Source: Campylobacterota bacterium (GTDB taxonomy: Bacteria; Campylobacterota; Campylobacteria; Campylobacterales; Sulfurovaceae). From it: DNA of 16,053 nucleotides. Location of the stretch: NCBI GenBank assembly GCA_003646525.1, contig QMKU01000006.1:1-16053 (forward strand), written 5' to 3'. Under the pieces are notes generated by a model, which was given only the letters and a program-made list of their open reading frames with translations, was not told the DNA's origin and made no database searches. How positions within the stretch are numbered: the stretch's first letter is position 1; the number at the start of each line of letters is the position of its first letter. Both the position numbers and the translations under genes were made by a program. Of the stretch, positions 1 to 6,936 are shown piece after piece.

Positions 1-1011
1 TGCACCTGAATATAGCTCTTGTCTGATCGCATTATGTCTATCGACAGCATCTCTAATATCAGGTGCTAAGCTATCATCATCTTCATCTGGTACAGGCTCA
101 TCATCTAGTCGTACACATCTTACATTGGCTCCACCACTGAAGCCAATAGAATCACCTATCTCACCACCATACTGAGCTGCACCCTCTTTGGTTCGTACAT
201 ATCCATCAGATACCACCTCCGCAGTACATCTACTAAATCTCTGGGCAGGAGTATCGCCCTGTGCGTTCATATTGGAATGAAAATCCTTTGACTCATCTAG
301 TGTAGGCAACCTCCAGTCGCTATATCCACCAAAACTCAAATGATTACAAAATTCAATAGCCTCAGCCCTCTCTGAATGACTCAATAGAGCATTTTGCCAC
401 ATTAAATGAGTAGAATGATTTGTAAATATAGTATCATTCTGGCTAGACACATAGAGACTATTTTCTGGCTCCTCATCTTCATTTCCCAATCCAAATCTAT
501 TAAGAGCATCTATCTTACTCTGCTCAGTTCCATCTATCTCACCCATGATAGATCTAGCATCATCTATATTGGACAACCCCTTATCGGCAAAGGCCAAGCC
601 TACTTCAGTTTTGTTCTCCAGTATAGCTTTGTCATCACCTTGAGCCCCATTCATAACGGCTAGTATAAATAAAGATGGGGCAATAGTTCCATCTACTAAT
701 CGCTCTTTCCAATAGGTATAACCGCTATTATTGGCTTCTCTTTTGAAAAGATTATTATAGATAGCAACAATAAAAGTATCTATATCTGAAACATCTCCAT
801 ACAATTGATATGTCTCATCTTGATCAAAAAAACTTTGAGCTATCTCTTCTAAATTAAATCCTGAGATATCAACCCAATGATCGAGCCCTTGCGAGTCAGG
901 TGCCCTGTCAAATGTAGCTATGTATAGTTTAGTTACATTTTCTCTAGTGGGCGCTGTAGCATTGAGCCCAACCACCATAAGTACCAATAAGACCAAAAAT
1001 CTAATCTGCAT
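1..1011 (-). CDS. Secreted DUF4214 / DUF1566 / CAP multidomain protein (partial)
   Basis: The open frame has no stop and leaves the window at position 1, so only the first 337 residues are visible. The start ATG (1009-1011) follows an AAGGAG ribosome site at 1017-1022. Residues 1-18 form a signal peptide ending in GLNA. Residues about 22-140 look like DUF4214 (NVTKLYIATFDRAPDSQGLDHW, then a second YNNLFKREANNSGY unit), a domain common in S-layer and adhesin-type secreted proteins. Residues about 180-302 look like DUF1566/Lcl-C (LMWQNA, FCNHL, GGYSDWRLPT, and a closing NVRCVR). After an acidic linker, residues about 315-337 (RDAVDRHNAIRQEL) look like the first helix of a CAP/SCP domain. The function is unknown; an exported surface or envelope protein is likely. 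The domain calls rest on motif recognition only. Confidence 0.8.
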   Translation of the reverse strand, partial: MQIRFLVLLVLMVVGLNATAPTRENVTKLYIATFDRAPDSQGLDHWVDISGFNLEEIAQSFFDQDETYQLYGDVSDIDTFIVAIYNNLFKREANNSGYTYWKERLVDGTIAPSLFILAVMNGAQGDDKAILENKTEVGLAFADKGLSNIDDARSIMGEIDGTEQSKIDALNRFGLGNEDEEPENSLYVSSQNDTIFTNHSTHLMWQNALLSHSERAEAIEFCNHLSFGGYSDWRLPTLDESKDFHSNMNAQGDTPAQRFSRCTAEVVSDGYVRTKEGAAQYGGEIGDSIGFSGGANVRCVRLDDEPVPDEDDDSLAPDIRDAVDRHNAIRQELYSGA

Positions 1012-1159
1012 ATCATCTCCTTTAGGGTAAGGAATCTACCAACAATTCCTAATCGTACAAACTTATAAAAACTGCACTATAAATATAATATACAAGAATT
1101 ATGCTTATAATTTTATTAAACCTTAAGACCCCTTGGTCACTATTAAGTATATGGAATAC

Positions 1160-1188
1160 TAGACTACAAAATGTTTTTATGTTATACT
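1160..1188 (+). promoter_or_regulatory. Candidate sigma70 promoter for the 1275-2332 gene pair
   Basis: A TAGACT hexamer (1160-1165) and a TATACT hexamer (1183-1188) are separated by 17 bases. This would start transcription near 1195, about 80 bases before the first gene. It is a by-eye match only. Confidence 0.4.
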
Positions 1189-1274
1189 TCAAATATGAGA
1201 AAGTTTGAGGGTGGTATTAGATGATTTTTAGTGCTAGGGTTGCCTTCAACTATTTTATAAAAAAAGGAGCTGTT

Positions 1275-1721
1275 ATGAAAAAGTTTGTTTGGTTTTTATC
1301 TGTTGTGACATTTATGTTTTGGATGCCATCGTTTGTATTTGGGCAGGGTGATGTGTTGCAAATGCAACAGACAAATATCGAAGGCATAATCGCCGAAGTG
1401 ATAGAGTGTAAACGCAAAAAAGGGATTTTGAGTATAAAGGTAAAATTTACAAACCAGAGTGACGATGAAGTATCACTCTATCTAGGTACAGGCTCTTCTT
1501 ATAAGGAATTTTATCTAACATCAGAAAATAAAAAGTATTTTATTTTGGAAGATGCAGAGGGGGAAGCATTGGCTCCTGCCAATATAAATACTCGTCTCAA
1601 AAAAGGAAAAAGTCATTATTGGTGGGCAAAATTTCCGGCACCTCCGGCTGAAGTAAAAGAGATCAATATTATTATTCCTAAAGTATTTCCGTTTGAAGAT
1701 GTTGAAATAACGGATAAATAA
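1275..1721 (+). CDS. Small secreted protein of unknown function
   Basis: This gene encodes 148 residues. The ATG at 1275 is preferred over an in-frame ATG at 1221 because AAGGAG lies 7 bases before it and the resulting N-terminus is a clean signal peptide (MKKFVWFLSVVTFMFW, cleavage after FVFG). There is no lipobox cysteine. The mature part (about residues 24-148) is rich in alternating hydrophobic and charged residues (ILSIKVKFTNQSDDEVSLYLG, then INIIIPKVFPFEDVEI), which suggests an immunoglobulin-like beta-sandwich; that is an inference. No family is recognised. The stop overlaps the start of the OmpA-family gene by one base (TAATG), so the two are probably translationally coupled and may act together in the periplasm. 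Confidence 0.8.
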   Translation: MKKFVWFLSVVTFMFWMPSFVFGQGDVLQMQQTNIEGIIAEVIECKRKKGILSIKVKFTNQSDDEVSLYLGTGSSYKEFYLTSENKKYFILEDAEGEALAPANINTRLKKGKSHYWWAKFPAPPAEVKEINIIIPKVFPFEDVEITDK

Positions 1722-2332
1722 TGTATAAAGTTCTATTTTCATTGTGTTTGATTTTTTCAAATATAAGTGCCAAAGATAAATATTTAGATGCCGAATCTTT
1801 GGAGTTGGAAAATATCGCCCAGAATGCTCTTCAAAACAGTAAGATAATTAATATCCAAGATGGAAAAATTATTGATATAGATGGAAAAGTTATTGATATA
1901 GTAGGGGTGTCGCTAGGAATTGAAAAAGTTTTAAAAGATTTAAATGCCAAAGTCACTAAAACAGAGATAAAGATAGAGATGTCGGGGGATGTTCTTTTCG
2001 ATTTCGATAAAGCAACGATCAGAAAAAAGGCAGAACCGACGCTTAAAAATGTGATTGAAGTTATACAAAAATATAGTGCAAAAAATGTTTTAATTGAGGG
2101 ACATACGGATTCAAAGGGTTCCAATGCATATAATTTAAAACTTTCAAAAAAGCGTTCCAACTCTGTCAAAAACTGGCTTGTAACAAATAGCACGATCAGT
2201 CCAAATATGATACTAGCAAAAGGCTGGGGCGAAACAAGACCAATAGCTAAAAACAGAAATAAAGATGGCAGTGATAAGCCGAAAGGAAGAGAAAAAAATA
2301 GAAGAGTTGAGATTACAGTTAAGATAAAGTAA
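1721..2332 (+). CDS. OmpA-family peptidoglycan-binding protein
   Basis: This gene encodes 203 residues. Residues 1-17 are a signal peptide (MYKVLFSLCLIFSNISA). Residues about 18-85 are a linker with a short internal repeat (DGKIIDIDGKVIDI). Residues about 86-203 are an OmpA C-terminal domain: FDFDKATI at 93-100, GHTDSKG at 127-133, LSKKRSNSVKNWL at 141-153, GWGETRPI at 168-175 and NRRVEI at 193-198. In the family the Asp of GHTD-type motifs and the Arg of the LSxxRA helix contact the diaminopimelate of peptidoglycan; D130 and R145 are the candidates here. There is no N-terminal beta-barrel and no lipobox, so the protein should be periplasmic or bound to a partner such as the product of the gene directly upstream. 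Translation probably starts by coupling, because the ATG overlaps the previous stop. Confidence 0.9.
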   Translation: MYKVLFSLCLIFSNISAKDKYLDAESLELENIAQNALQNSKIINIQDGKIIDIDGKVIDIVGVSLGIEKVLKDLNAKVTKTEIKIEMSGDVLFDFDKATIRKKAEPTLKNVIEVIQKYSAKNVLIEGHTDSKGSNAYNLKLSKKRSNSVKNWLVTNSTISPNMILAKGWGETRPIAKNRNKDGSDKPKGREKNRRVEITVKIK

Positions 2333-2334
2333 TA

Positions 2335-2358
2335 AAACCGAGTAAGGTTAGCCTTACT
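2335..2358 (-). terminator. Hairpin terminator between convergent genes
   Basis: AGTAAGG (2341-2347) and CCTTACT (2352-2358) form a 7-bp stem with a 4-base loop. On the minus strand the stem is followed by CGGTTTTATT, so it should end the 2354-2500 transcript, whose TAA stop lies within the stem. It may also serve the OmpA-family gene from the other side, although the T-tract there is weaker. Confidence 0.6.
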
Positions 2359-2500
2359 TCTCGTCTTCTTTGTCCACTTCCTTTTCGATCTCTTCCTCGT
2401 CTTCAAATCTCCCTATTAGCTTGGCTCCAACGAATGCAACCACAAGCACGATCAGGAACATTGAGATATTGTAAAGTAGCTGAGAAACTTCTATCTTCAT
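2354..2500 (-). CDS. 48-residue single-pass membrane protein
   Basis: This short gene has an ATG at 2498-2500 with AGGAG 8 bases upstream, and a possible -10 box TATAAT at 2523-2528 on the same strand. Residues 1-12 are polar, about 13-30 form one hydrophobic segment (ISMFLIVLVVAFVGAKLI), and 32-48 are strongly acidic with Lys interspersed (EDEEEIEKEVDKEDEK). The positive-inside rule gives little guidance because only K27 and R31 flank the helix. It ends within a terminator stem. The ribosome site, promoter-like box and terminator make it a credible gene despite its size. The function is not recognised; small membrane proteins of this kind are often subunits or regulators of larger membrane complexes. 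Confidence 0.65.
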   Translation of the reverse strand: MKIEVSQLLYNISMFLIVLVVAFVGAKLIGRFEDEEEIEKEVDKEDEK

Positions 2501-2677
2501 CGAATGGACTCCTGAAAATTTTATTATAAAATTTAGAGTATCAAGTAAAATATTACAATGAGATTAAATTATGATGATTTTAGGTGAAGTAGAATTGTAT
2601 GTTTCTCATGGGCTTGCTTCACTGAGCAGATACAAAAAAATTAAAATCTGTAGGTTTAGGGTAGTTACAAGCCAACA

Positions 2678-2810
2678 CCAATAACGGTCGACTTGAACTA
2701 CAAGTGCACCTTTAGCAAGATACAACTTGAATGTCAGGACTATAACTACTCTCGTAATAATTAGAATTACCAGCAATAGGTGCACTTGTTAGTTCCAATG
2801 ATTTGTTAGG
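2678..2810 (-). repeat. attC-like imperfect inverted repeat at the end of the R-M genes
   Basis: The arms 2678-2710 and 2779-2810 are complementary. CAAGTGCACCT at 2701-2711 pairs perfectly with AGGTGCACTTG at 2778-2788. Outside this, AACT pairs with AGTT, TTG with CAA and TAAC with GTTA. One arm has two extra bases (TTGGAACTAAC against TTGAACTAC), and a mismatched internal segment lies between the outer and inner pairs. This arrangement of outer box, unpaired spacer, inner box with extrahelical bases and a variable loop is the known architecture of integron attC sites, and 133 bp is within their size range. The outer box GTTATTG departs from the GTTRRRY consensus, and no integrase gene is in the window, so the identity is inferred. 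Confidence 0.45.
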
Positions 2811-3797
2811 ATACACACTCGATAAGTCTTCAATTATTTTTTTTGCTAAGTAATATGCAAGGTTAGGTGGTACGGCATTGCCAACCATCTTATATCCAGC
2901 AGTCACATTTTTATAATAGAATTTATGACTATCGGGGAATGTTTGTATTCTAGCACATTCTCTAACACTAAGTCTTCTATACAGATGTTCACTATGTGGA
3001 ACAAATATTCTTTTATTTTGCTCTACAAATTGCATCTTAGGTGCTTGTGGATGTAGTGGTGCATGTCTTCCACCTGCTTGTATTGTAAATGATGGTTCAT
3101 CCCAACCTCTAACCCTATTTCTGGACATAAACATAGATGAAAAACCACCAGTCATAAATTCATGATTTTCTACTTTACATTTATCACCATTTGTATAGTT
3201 TTTTTCTTTAGCAGGAAGTACATTATCTTTTAAATCAGAAATAACATCTTTCAAAAATCGTTTTTTTTCAAACTCTTTTGGAAATTTAAAAGTGATATTC
3301 AGGTCATTTCTAAATCCAATAAAAAATATTCTTTTTCTATCTTGAGGCACTTTATAATCATGAGCATTCATGAGTTTAAACGATAAGGTATATCCACTGT
3401 CAATAAAGTGATTTTTTATATTCTCTAGTGCATCTTTGTGTCTTGGGGCTAACATACCTGAAACATTTTCAGCTAAAAAGAATAGAGGTTTTTTATCTCT
3501 TAAAACTCTTATAAATTCAAAAAACAGTTGCCCTCTATGGTCTTCTATTCCTCTTGATTTCCCTGCTTCACTCCAGCTTTGGCATGGAGGTCCACCAATG
3601 AGTCCTAAAGTTTCAGGAATTTCATCTGATGGTATTTTTGATATACTTCTTCTGTCTAAAATGGTATTAGGGAAGTTTTTTTCAAATGTTTCCCAAATTT
3701 CTTTATCATATTCATTCGCCCAAATAGTTTTAAAACCTGCTTTTTCAAAACCTAAGTCTAATCCACCAGCACCTGAGAATAGAGATATTATATTCAT
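2712..3797 (-). CDS. C5-cytosine DNA methyltransferase, HaeIII/NgoPII type (predicted GGCC)
   Basis: This gene encodes 361 residues and protects host DNA from the endonuclease encoded just upstream. The C5-MTase motifs are in order: [12 protein letters not shown] (7-17), [10 protein letters not shown] with catalytic C72, VI ENV (110-112), VIII QDRKR (152-156), IX around [12 protein letters not shown], and X GNAVPPN from about 306. The spacing and the recognition-region wording ([27 protein letters not shown]) closely follow M.HaeIII as remembered, which modifies GGCC. M.HaeIII has about 330 residues; here about 33 extra C-terminal residues beginning [15 protein letters not shown] are encoded inside an attC-like repeat and are probably not part of the enzyme fold. 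The start is 2 bases after the endonuclease stop, so the genes are co-translated. The specificity is by resemblance, not proven. Confidence 0.93.
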   Translation of the reverse strand: MNIISLFSGAGGLDLGFEKAGFKTIWANEYDKEIWETFEKNFPNTILDRRSISKIPSDEIPETLGLIGGPPCQSWSEAGKSRGIEDHRGQLFFEFIRVLRDKKPLFFLAENVSGMLAPRHKDALENIKNHFIDSGYTLSFKLMNAHDYKVPQDRKRIFFIGFRNDLNITFKFPKEFEKKRFLKDVISDLKDNVLPAKEKNYTNGDKCKVENHEFMTGGFSSMFMSRNRVRGWDEPSFTIQAGGRHAPLHPQAPKMQFVEQNKRIFVPHSEHLYRRLSVRECARIQTFPDSHKFYYKNVTAGYKMVGNAVPPNLAYYLAKKIIEDLSSVYPNKSLELTSAPIAGNSNYYESSYSPDIQVVSC

Positions 3798-3799
3798 AA

Positions 3800-4645
3800 T
3801 TATACCTTGAAAATTAACAGTTTTGAATCTATTAATTGAATAGGATTATTCGGATTTTTTATTCTTATATCTTGAGCCACTGCATTACTATTTTCGATAT
3901 TTTCAATAGCTTCTTTATCTTCACTTGGCAAAGATTCATATTTTTCTTTTTTCATTAAACATATTAATTGAAAATCTCTTGTATCATCATAAGTATAAAT
4001 ATAACTAAAAGTTTTATTAGGATTATCAATATGCCACATTCCTCTAATTCTTAGATCAGTAATACCTAATGGGTCAACTTTTTTAACTTTTCCTAACTCT
4101 TTAGTATCTGTAAACTCTACATCAGGTATTGCTGTAATACCACTTGAAATAGTTGTTTTTATTCTTTCATAAGTCTCTTTATCAGCACAAAAGCAATCAC
4201 CATAAACTAGCCATAAAGATTTTAAAGTAGATTGATTGGTATATCCAACAGCATAGAGCATATCTTTTATACTCCATTCTTCACACTCTTTACAAGCTTT
4301 AGTTATCATTGGACTATTTGCATAAAGTTTTGCTTTCGGATATGAACTATTTAATGCTATCGCACTATTTTTTGATTCTAGTTTTTTAATTTCTATAGCA
4401 TCACTGTTTCTTAACATTAAATCAGGTGGATTATTTTTATTACCTTGGTAAGAATATATTTCTGCTAATTGTTCTAATTTTATGTGCTCATCAGTTTCAT
4501 TTATAGTATTTGCAAAAATATCTTTAATATAAGTTTCTAAACCTTCACCCATATTATTGGCTCTGTTATTACCTTGCGTTACAGTTGTTATGTTAATTTG
4601 ATAATTATTTACTATAGTTATAAATGCTTGCAAAATATTTGCCAT
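3800..4645 (-). CDS. NgoPII-family type II restriction endonuclease (predicted GGCC)
   Basis: This gene encodes 281 residues. The ATG at 4645 is chosen over an upstream in-frame GTG at 4663 because AAGGA lies 7 bases before it and the protein then begins MANILQAF, as in NgoPII-type enzymes. Family-like segments are [19 protein letters not shown] (about 26-44), [12 protein letters not shown] (64-75), [10 protein letters not shown] (83-92), [11 protein letters not shown] and [22 protein letters not shown]. The PD-(D/E)xK nuclease signature is visible as P-D75, then E85-I-K87. It should cut unmodified GGCC. It precedes the methyltransferase by 2 bases and no controller (C) protein gene is seen, so expression balance is not explained by the sequence. 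The upstream 4646-4860 stretch is AT-rich and presumably holds the promoter, but I see no clear box. Confidence 0.9.
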   Translation of the reverse strand: MANILQAFITIVNNYQINITTVTQGNNRANNMGEGLETYIKDIFANTINETDEHIKLEQLAEIYSYQGNKNNPPDLMLRNSDAIEIKKLESKNSAIALNSSYPKAKLYANSPMITKACKECEEWSIKDMLYAVGYTNQSTLKSLWLVYGDCFCADKETYERIKTTISSGITAIPDVEFTDTKELGKVKKVDPLGITDLRIRGMWHIDNPNKTFSYIYTYDDTRDFQLICLMKKEKYESLPSEDKEAIENIENSNAVAQDIRIKNPNNPIQLIDSKLLIFKV

Positions 4646-4871
4646 GTAGTATTCCTTAAACACTTTGTATAATTCTATCTAAAATGACTTACCACTTAAA
4701 GTTAATATGAAATATACAACAACTTTCTTCAAATTTTAAAAAATATGTCAAAATGCAACACAATTTTATATATTCTAAATTTGCATACAAAATCCCTCTT
4801 TAGTATATCAACTATTATATCTAAAATATACCAATATTTAAAAATCTATATTTGAACTTTATTTTTGCCTA

Positions 4872-5197
4872 GTTCCCATCGCTCCAGCACAATGCCAATG
4901 AAATAAGCACGGTAGGGGTCATGTGTTGCAAAATCAACTCACGAAGTGGGTTGATTTTCAACACTTGACCTCGGTTGAGTCGTTGCTATGTTTTAGCCGA
5001 GGTGATTCATGATGCATTCGTTACACTTCACGCATCACAAATCACCAGACCCCTAATAGTCCCCTAAATTCCTTATTTCATTAGCATTGTCGCTCCAGCC
5101 GTGGGAATTCATACTTATGCTGTTAATTAGATGCCTAGAGTGTCTAGTTTGTGAGTGTAACTCTCATATGCGTATCCCACCGAGGACGGATGGGAAC
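4872..5197. repeat. Palindromic repeat F, interrupted by repeat E
   Basis: GTTCCCATC at 4872-4880 is the inverted match of GATGGGAAC at 5189-5197. Inside these ends, GTGGGAATTCATACTTATG (from 5101) faces CATATGCGTATCCCAC (to 5180) on the other arm. Removing the E element and its duplicated 9 bases leaves about 115 bp of imperfect palindrome. No gene is present in it. Similar GTTCCCA...TGGGAAC palindromes occur between genes in many bacteria. The rest of the 4646-5287 gap is AT-rich DNA (4646-4860) and about 90 bases leading to the HNH gene end, where I see nothing. Confidence 0.6.
4889..5090 (+). mobile_element. Repeat element E, full copy A (MITE-like, 202 bp)
   Basis: The terminal inverted repeats ACAATGCCAATGAAATAAG (4889-4907) and CTTATTTCATTAGCATTGT (5072-5090) match with one mismatch. 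The 9-bp sequence CGCTCCAGC lies directly on both sides (4880-4888 and 5091-5099), as expected of a target-site duplication. Inside, TAGGGGTC (4913-4920) pairs with GACCCCTA (5048-5055), enclosing three hairpins: 4924-4963 (about 17 bp stem, 3-base loop), 4967-5003 (ACCTCGG/CCGAGGT) and 5001-5046 (14-15 bp stem with two mismatches). There is no open reading frame of note. It is best read as a non-autonomous transposable element; the mobilising transposase is not in the window. Confidence 0.7.
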
Positions 5198-5287
5198 GAG
5201 CTAAAAAATTCTGCTGTTGAATTTCTTATATTTAGATTTTTATTCATATTTTAATCCTTTGTTATCCTTATTGGCTCCGCTGATTTA

Positions 5288-6022
5288 TTATAAGTTTTTT
5301 TTGTCAATCATATTTTTTACATCTTCAATACTGTATGCAGGTATTTTACTATGTAACATAGCATGGCAATTTGGACAAACTGGTTTTAAATCTTGGATCG
5401 GATTTATCTGATATTCATCTTGTATTTCTGATAATGGTATTTCATGGTGAACATGAATAAATCCTTTTCCATTTTTCCCATATACTTTTTCAAAATCAAA
5501 CTTGCATATATAGCACTTCGCTTCATAATGTTCTATACATTGTCGTCTTGCTTTTTGATTTCGTTCGTAGGCATTAACGGTTACTTGTTTTTTAGAACCT
5601 TCAATGAAATTCTTATCATCAATATCATCTGGATAAATTTCAATAAAATTCTCTTTTACAACTCTATCTATCTCTTGCTGCACTTCATTTGTAGTATATG
5701 TTGTTCTAGTTCCAACAATTCCTGTTTTTAGTGTCAAATCAGAATTTATTATTTTAATATTTTCAATTTTATGACCATGTATAAATTTTTCATCTCTTTC
5801 TGGAATTGTTTTTATGATACCTCTGTATATAGCTTTTGCTACAATATAATTGTTGTAAGAAAAATATATAGTGTCATTTTCCTTTAGTCTATCTCCCATT
5901 TTTTTTGTATGAAAAAAATGATTGTCATCTTCTAAGGGCAAAATATTTTTAAAAAAGTCTTTAGTTTTTTTAATGTCTTCAAAACCAACGACATTTTGAC
6001 TCAACCTAAATAATAAGTTCAT
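5288..6022 (-). CDS. HNH endonuclease with an N-terminal accessory domain, possibly modification-dependent
   Basis: This gene encodes 244 residues, with AAAGGA 7 bases before the ATG. The C-terminal part is a zinc-bound HNH (McrA-like) nuclease: CYIC (C170, C173), the catalytic-type HVHHE at 190-194, and CPNCHAMLH (C216, C219, H224) supplying the second metal-binding pair and the final His. The N-terminal approximately 110 residues (ENDTIYFSYNNYIVAKAIYRG) have the look of a small beta-barrel reader of the EVE/PUA-like type, but this is a guess from sequence style. A related arrangement, reader plus HNH, is known in type IV enzymes that cut modified DNA. It lies between two E repeats and beside a GGCC R-M pair, which fits a defence island. 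A plain HNH nuclease of other function cannot be excluded. Confidence 0.8.
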   Translation of the reverse strand: MNLLFRLSQNVVGFEDIKKTKDFFKNILPLEDDNHFFHTKKMGDRLKENDTIYFSYNNYIVAKAIYRGIIKTIPERDEKFIHGHKIENIKIINSDLTLKTGIVGTRTTYTTNEVQQEIDRVVKENFIEIYPDDIDDKNFIEGSKKQVTVNAYERNQKARRQCIEHYEAKCYICKFDFEKVYGKNGKGFIHVHHEIPLSEIQDEYQINPIQDLKPVCPNCHAMLHSKIPAYSIEDVKNMIDKKNL

Positions 6023-6110
6023 AATTTTCCTTTCATTTCACACTTTAACTTATAACTATTTATTCAACCCCATATTAGCGTAAATATCTTTAAATGAGTA
6101 ATTGTATGGA

Positions 6111-6215
6111 CTAAGCATAGCAATATCTCAGCCGAGGTCTCTGTTGAAAATCCACCCACTTCGTGAGTTGATTTTACAACATATGACCCCTACTGTGCTT
6201 ATTTCATTGGCATTG
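6111..6215 (-). mobile_element. Repeat element E, half copy B
   Basis: Read on the minus strand this begins CAATGCCAATGAAATAAGCA at 6215 and follows element E through the first hairpin and the GACCTCGG segment, ending near TTAG at 6111. The right half, including the second terminal repeat, is absent. The flank at its left end (CCTCGG and GGCTCGCTACC on the minus strand) resembles the outer end of palindrome F, so this copy too may have landed in an F-type repeat. It begins 18 bases after the stop of the ABC ATPase gene. Confidence 0.65.
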
Positions 6216-6233
6216 CCGAGGATGGTAGCGAGC

Positions 6234-6881
6234 CTAGATAGACTCCAGTTTCTGATCTTCCAAGCGATAGCTTTCATCACAACGACTTGCCACCTCTTCA
6301 TCATGCGTAACAAGAAGAAGTCCTGCATCTTGCTCCTGAATATAGTTTAGCAATACGCCCGTCACGAGGCTTGCTGTCTCTTTGTCCAAGTTGCCCGTTG
6401 GCTCATCAGCAAAAATAATTTTTGGCTTTTTACTCAAAACTCTGGCGATCGAGACGCGTTGTTGTTGTCCTCCAGAGAGTTCGGAGATCTTTTGATCCAT
6501 TAAGGTATCGATCTCTAGCTGTCGCAAAAGCTCTTCATCTATTGTCTCACCTGAAAGCATCGTTGCAACTTCGATATTTTCTAGGGCACTCATCCCCTTG
6601 AAGAGATAATGAAATTGAAAAACGATCCCTAATTCATGTCGTCTGAGATCCTCGATATCCACATTTTTATCTGTGTAAATATCTTGATCAAAAAGTAGCA
6701 CTTGACCCTTTGATGGCTTGAGAAAAGTGGAACAATGATGCAACAAAGTGGACTTTCCACTACCACTGCGTCCAACTATGGCTGCACTATGTGAAGACTT
6801 GAGTATCAAATCAACATGCGAATAGAGTTCGATATCAAAACTATGAGAAATATCTTTGGCGTGGAGTAGAATGGTTGACAT
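6234..6881 (-). CDS. LolD/MacB-type ABC transporter ATP-binding protein
   Basis: This gene encodes 215 residues, a complete soluble ABC ATPase of the LolD/MacB/FtsE-like size class. Walker A is GRSGSGKST (37-45), the Q-loop is IVFQFHYLF (Q89), the signature is LSGGQQQR (135-142), Walker B is IIFADEP (155-161) and the H-loop is VTHD (H193). It should energise an inner-membrane permease partner, perhaps for lipoprotein release or export, but no permease is encoded nearby. An ATPase gene in this position after tsf is, as I recall, conserved in Campylobacterota. It starts 55 bases after tsf; the AGGGAG ribosome site falls in a hairpin (6890-6918). The protein's stop codon touches the repeat region downstream. 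Confidence 0.88.
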   Translation of the reverse strand: MSTILLHAKDISHSFDIELYSHVDLILKSSHSAAIVGRSGSGKSTLLHHCSTFLKPSKGQVLLFDQDIYTDKNVDIEDLRRHELGIVFQFHYLFKGMSALENIEVATMLSGETIDEELLRQLEIDTLMDQKISELSGGQQQRVSIARVLSKKPKIIFADEPTGNLDKETASLVTGVLLNYIQEQDAGLLLVTHDEEVASRCDESYRLEDQKLESI

Positions 6882-6889
6882 TAGTAGGG

Positions 6890-6918
6890 CTCCCTGATGA
6901 GAAGTATCACATCGGGAG
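6890..6918 (-). promoter_or_regulatory. Intergenic hairpin covering the ABC ATPase ribosome site
   Basis: On the minus strand CTCCCGATG and CATCAGGGAG pair over 9 bp with one bulged base and a 10-base loop. The 3' arm contains AGGGAG, the likely ribosome-binding site for the ATPase gene. Sequestration could lower its translation relative to tsf. There is no T-tract, so it is not a classical terminator. Confidence 0.45.
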
Positions 6919-6936
6919 ATTGTAGCATGCTAGGGA

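Noticed and set aside
406..663. Plus-strand 85-residue open frame
   Set aside because: It lies opposite the well-supported DUF4214/DUF1566 gene, which has signal peptide, ribosome site and domain motifs; this frame is an antisense shadow.
1124..1139. Small inverted repeat GACC...GGTC in the 1012-1274 gap
   Set aside because: Four paired bases are expected by chance and no T-tract or other signal accompanies them.
1831..2406. Minus-strand 191-residue hydrophobic open frame
   Set aside because: It is antisense to the OmpA-family gene, whose domain motifs are unmistakable; the hydrophobicity is an artefact of reading the opposite strand.
2571..2684. Short plus-strand frame of 37 codons starting MMILGEVELYVS
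   Set aside because: There is no convincing ribosome site, it ends inside the attC-like repeat, and it has no recognisable features. It may be a gene remnant but cannot be supported.
4924..4963. Possible Rho-independent terminator or CRISPR-like repeat
   Set aside because: The hairpin is one of three inside element E, has no T-tract, and the copies are kilobases apart rather than regularly spaced.
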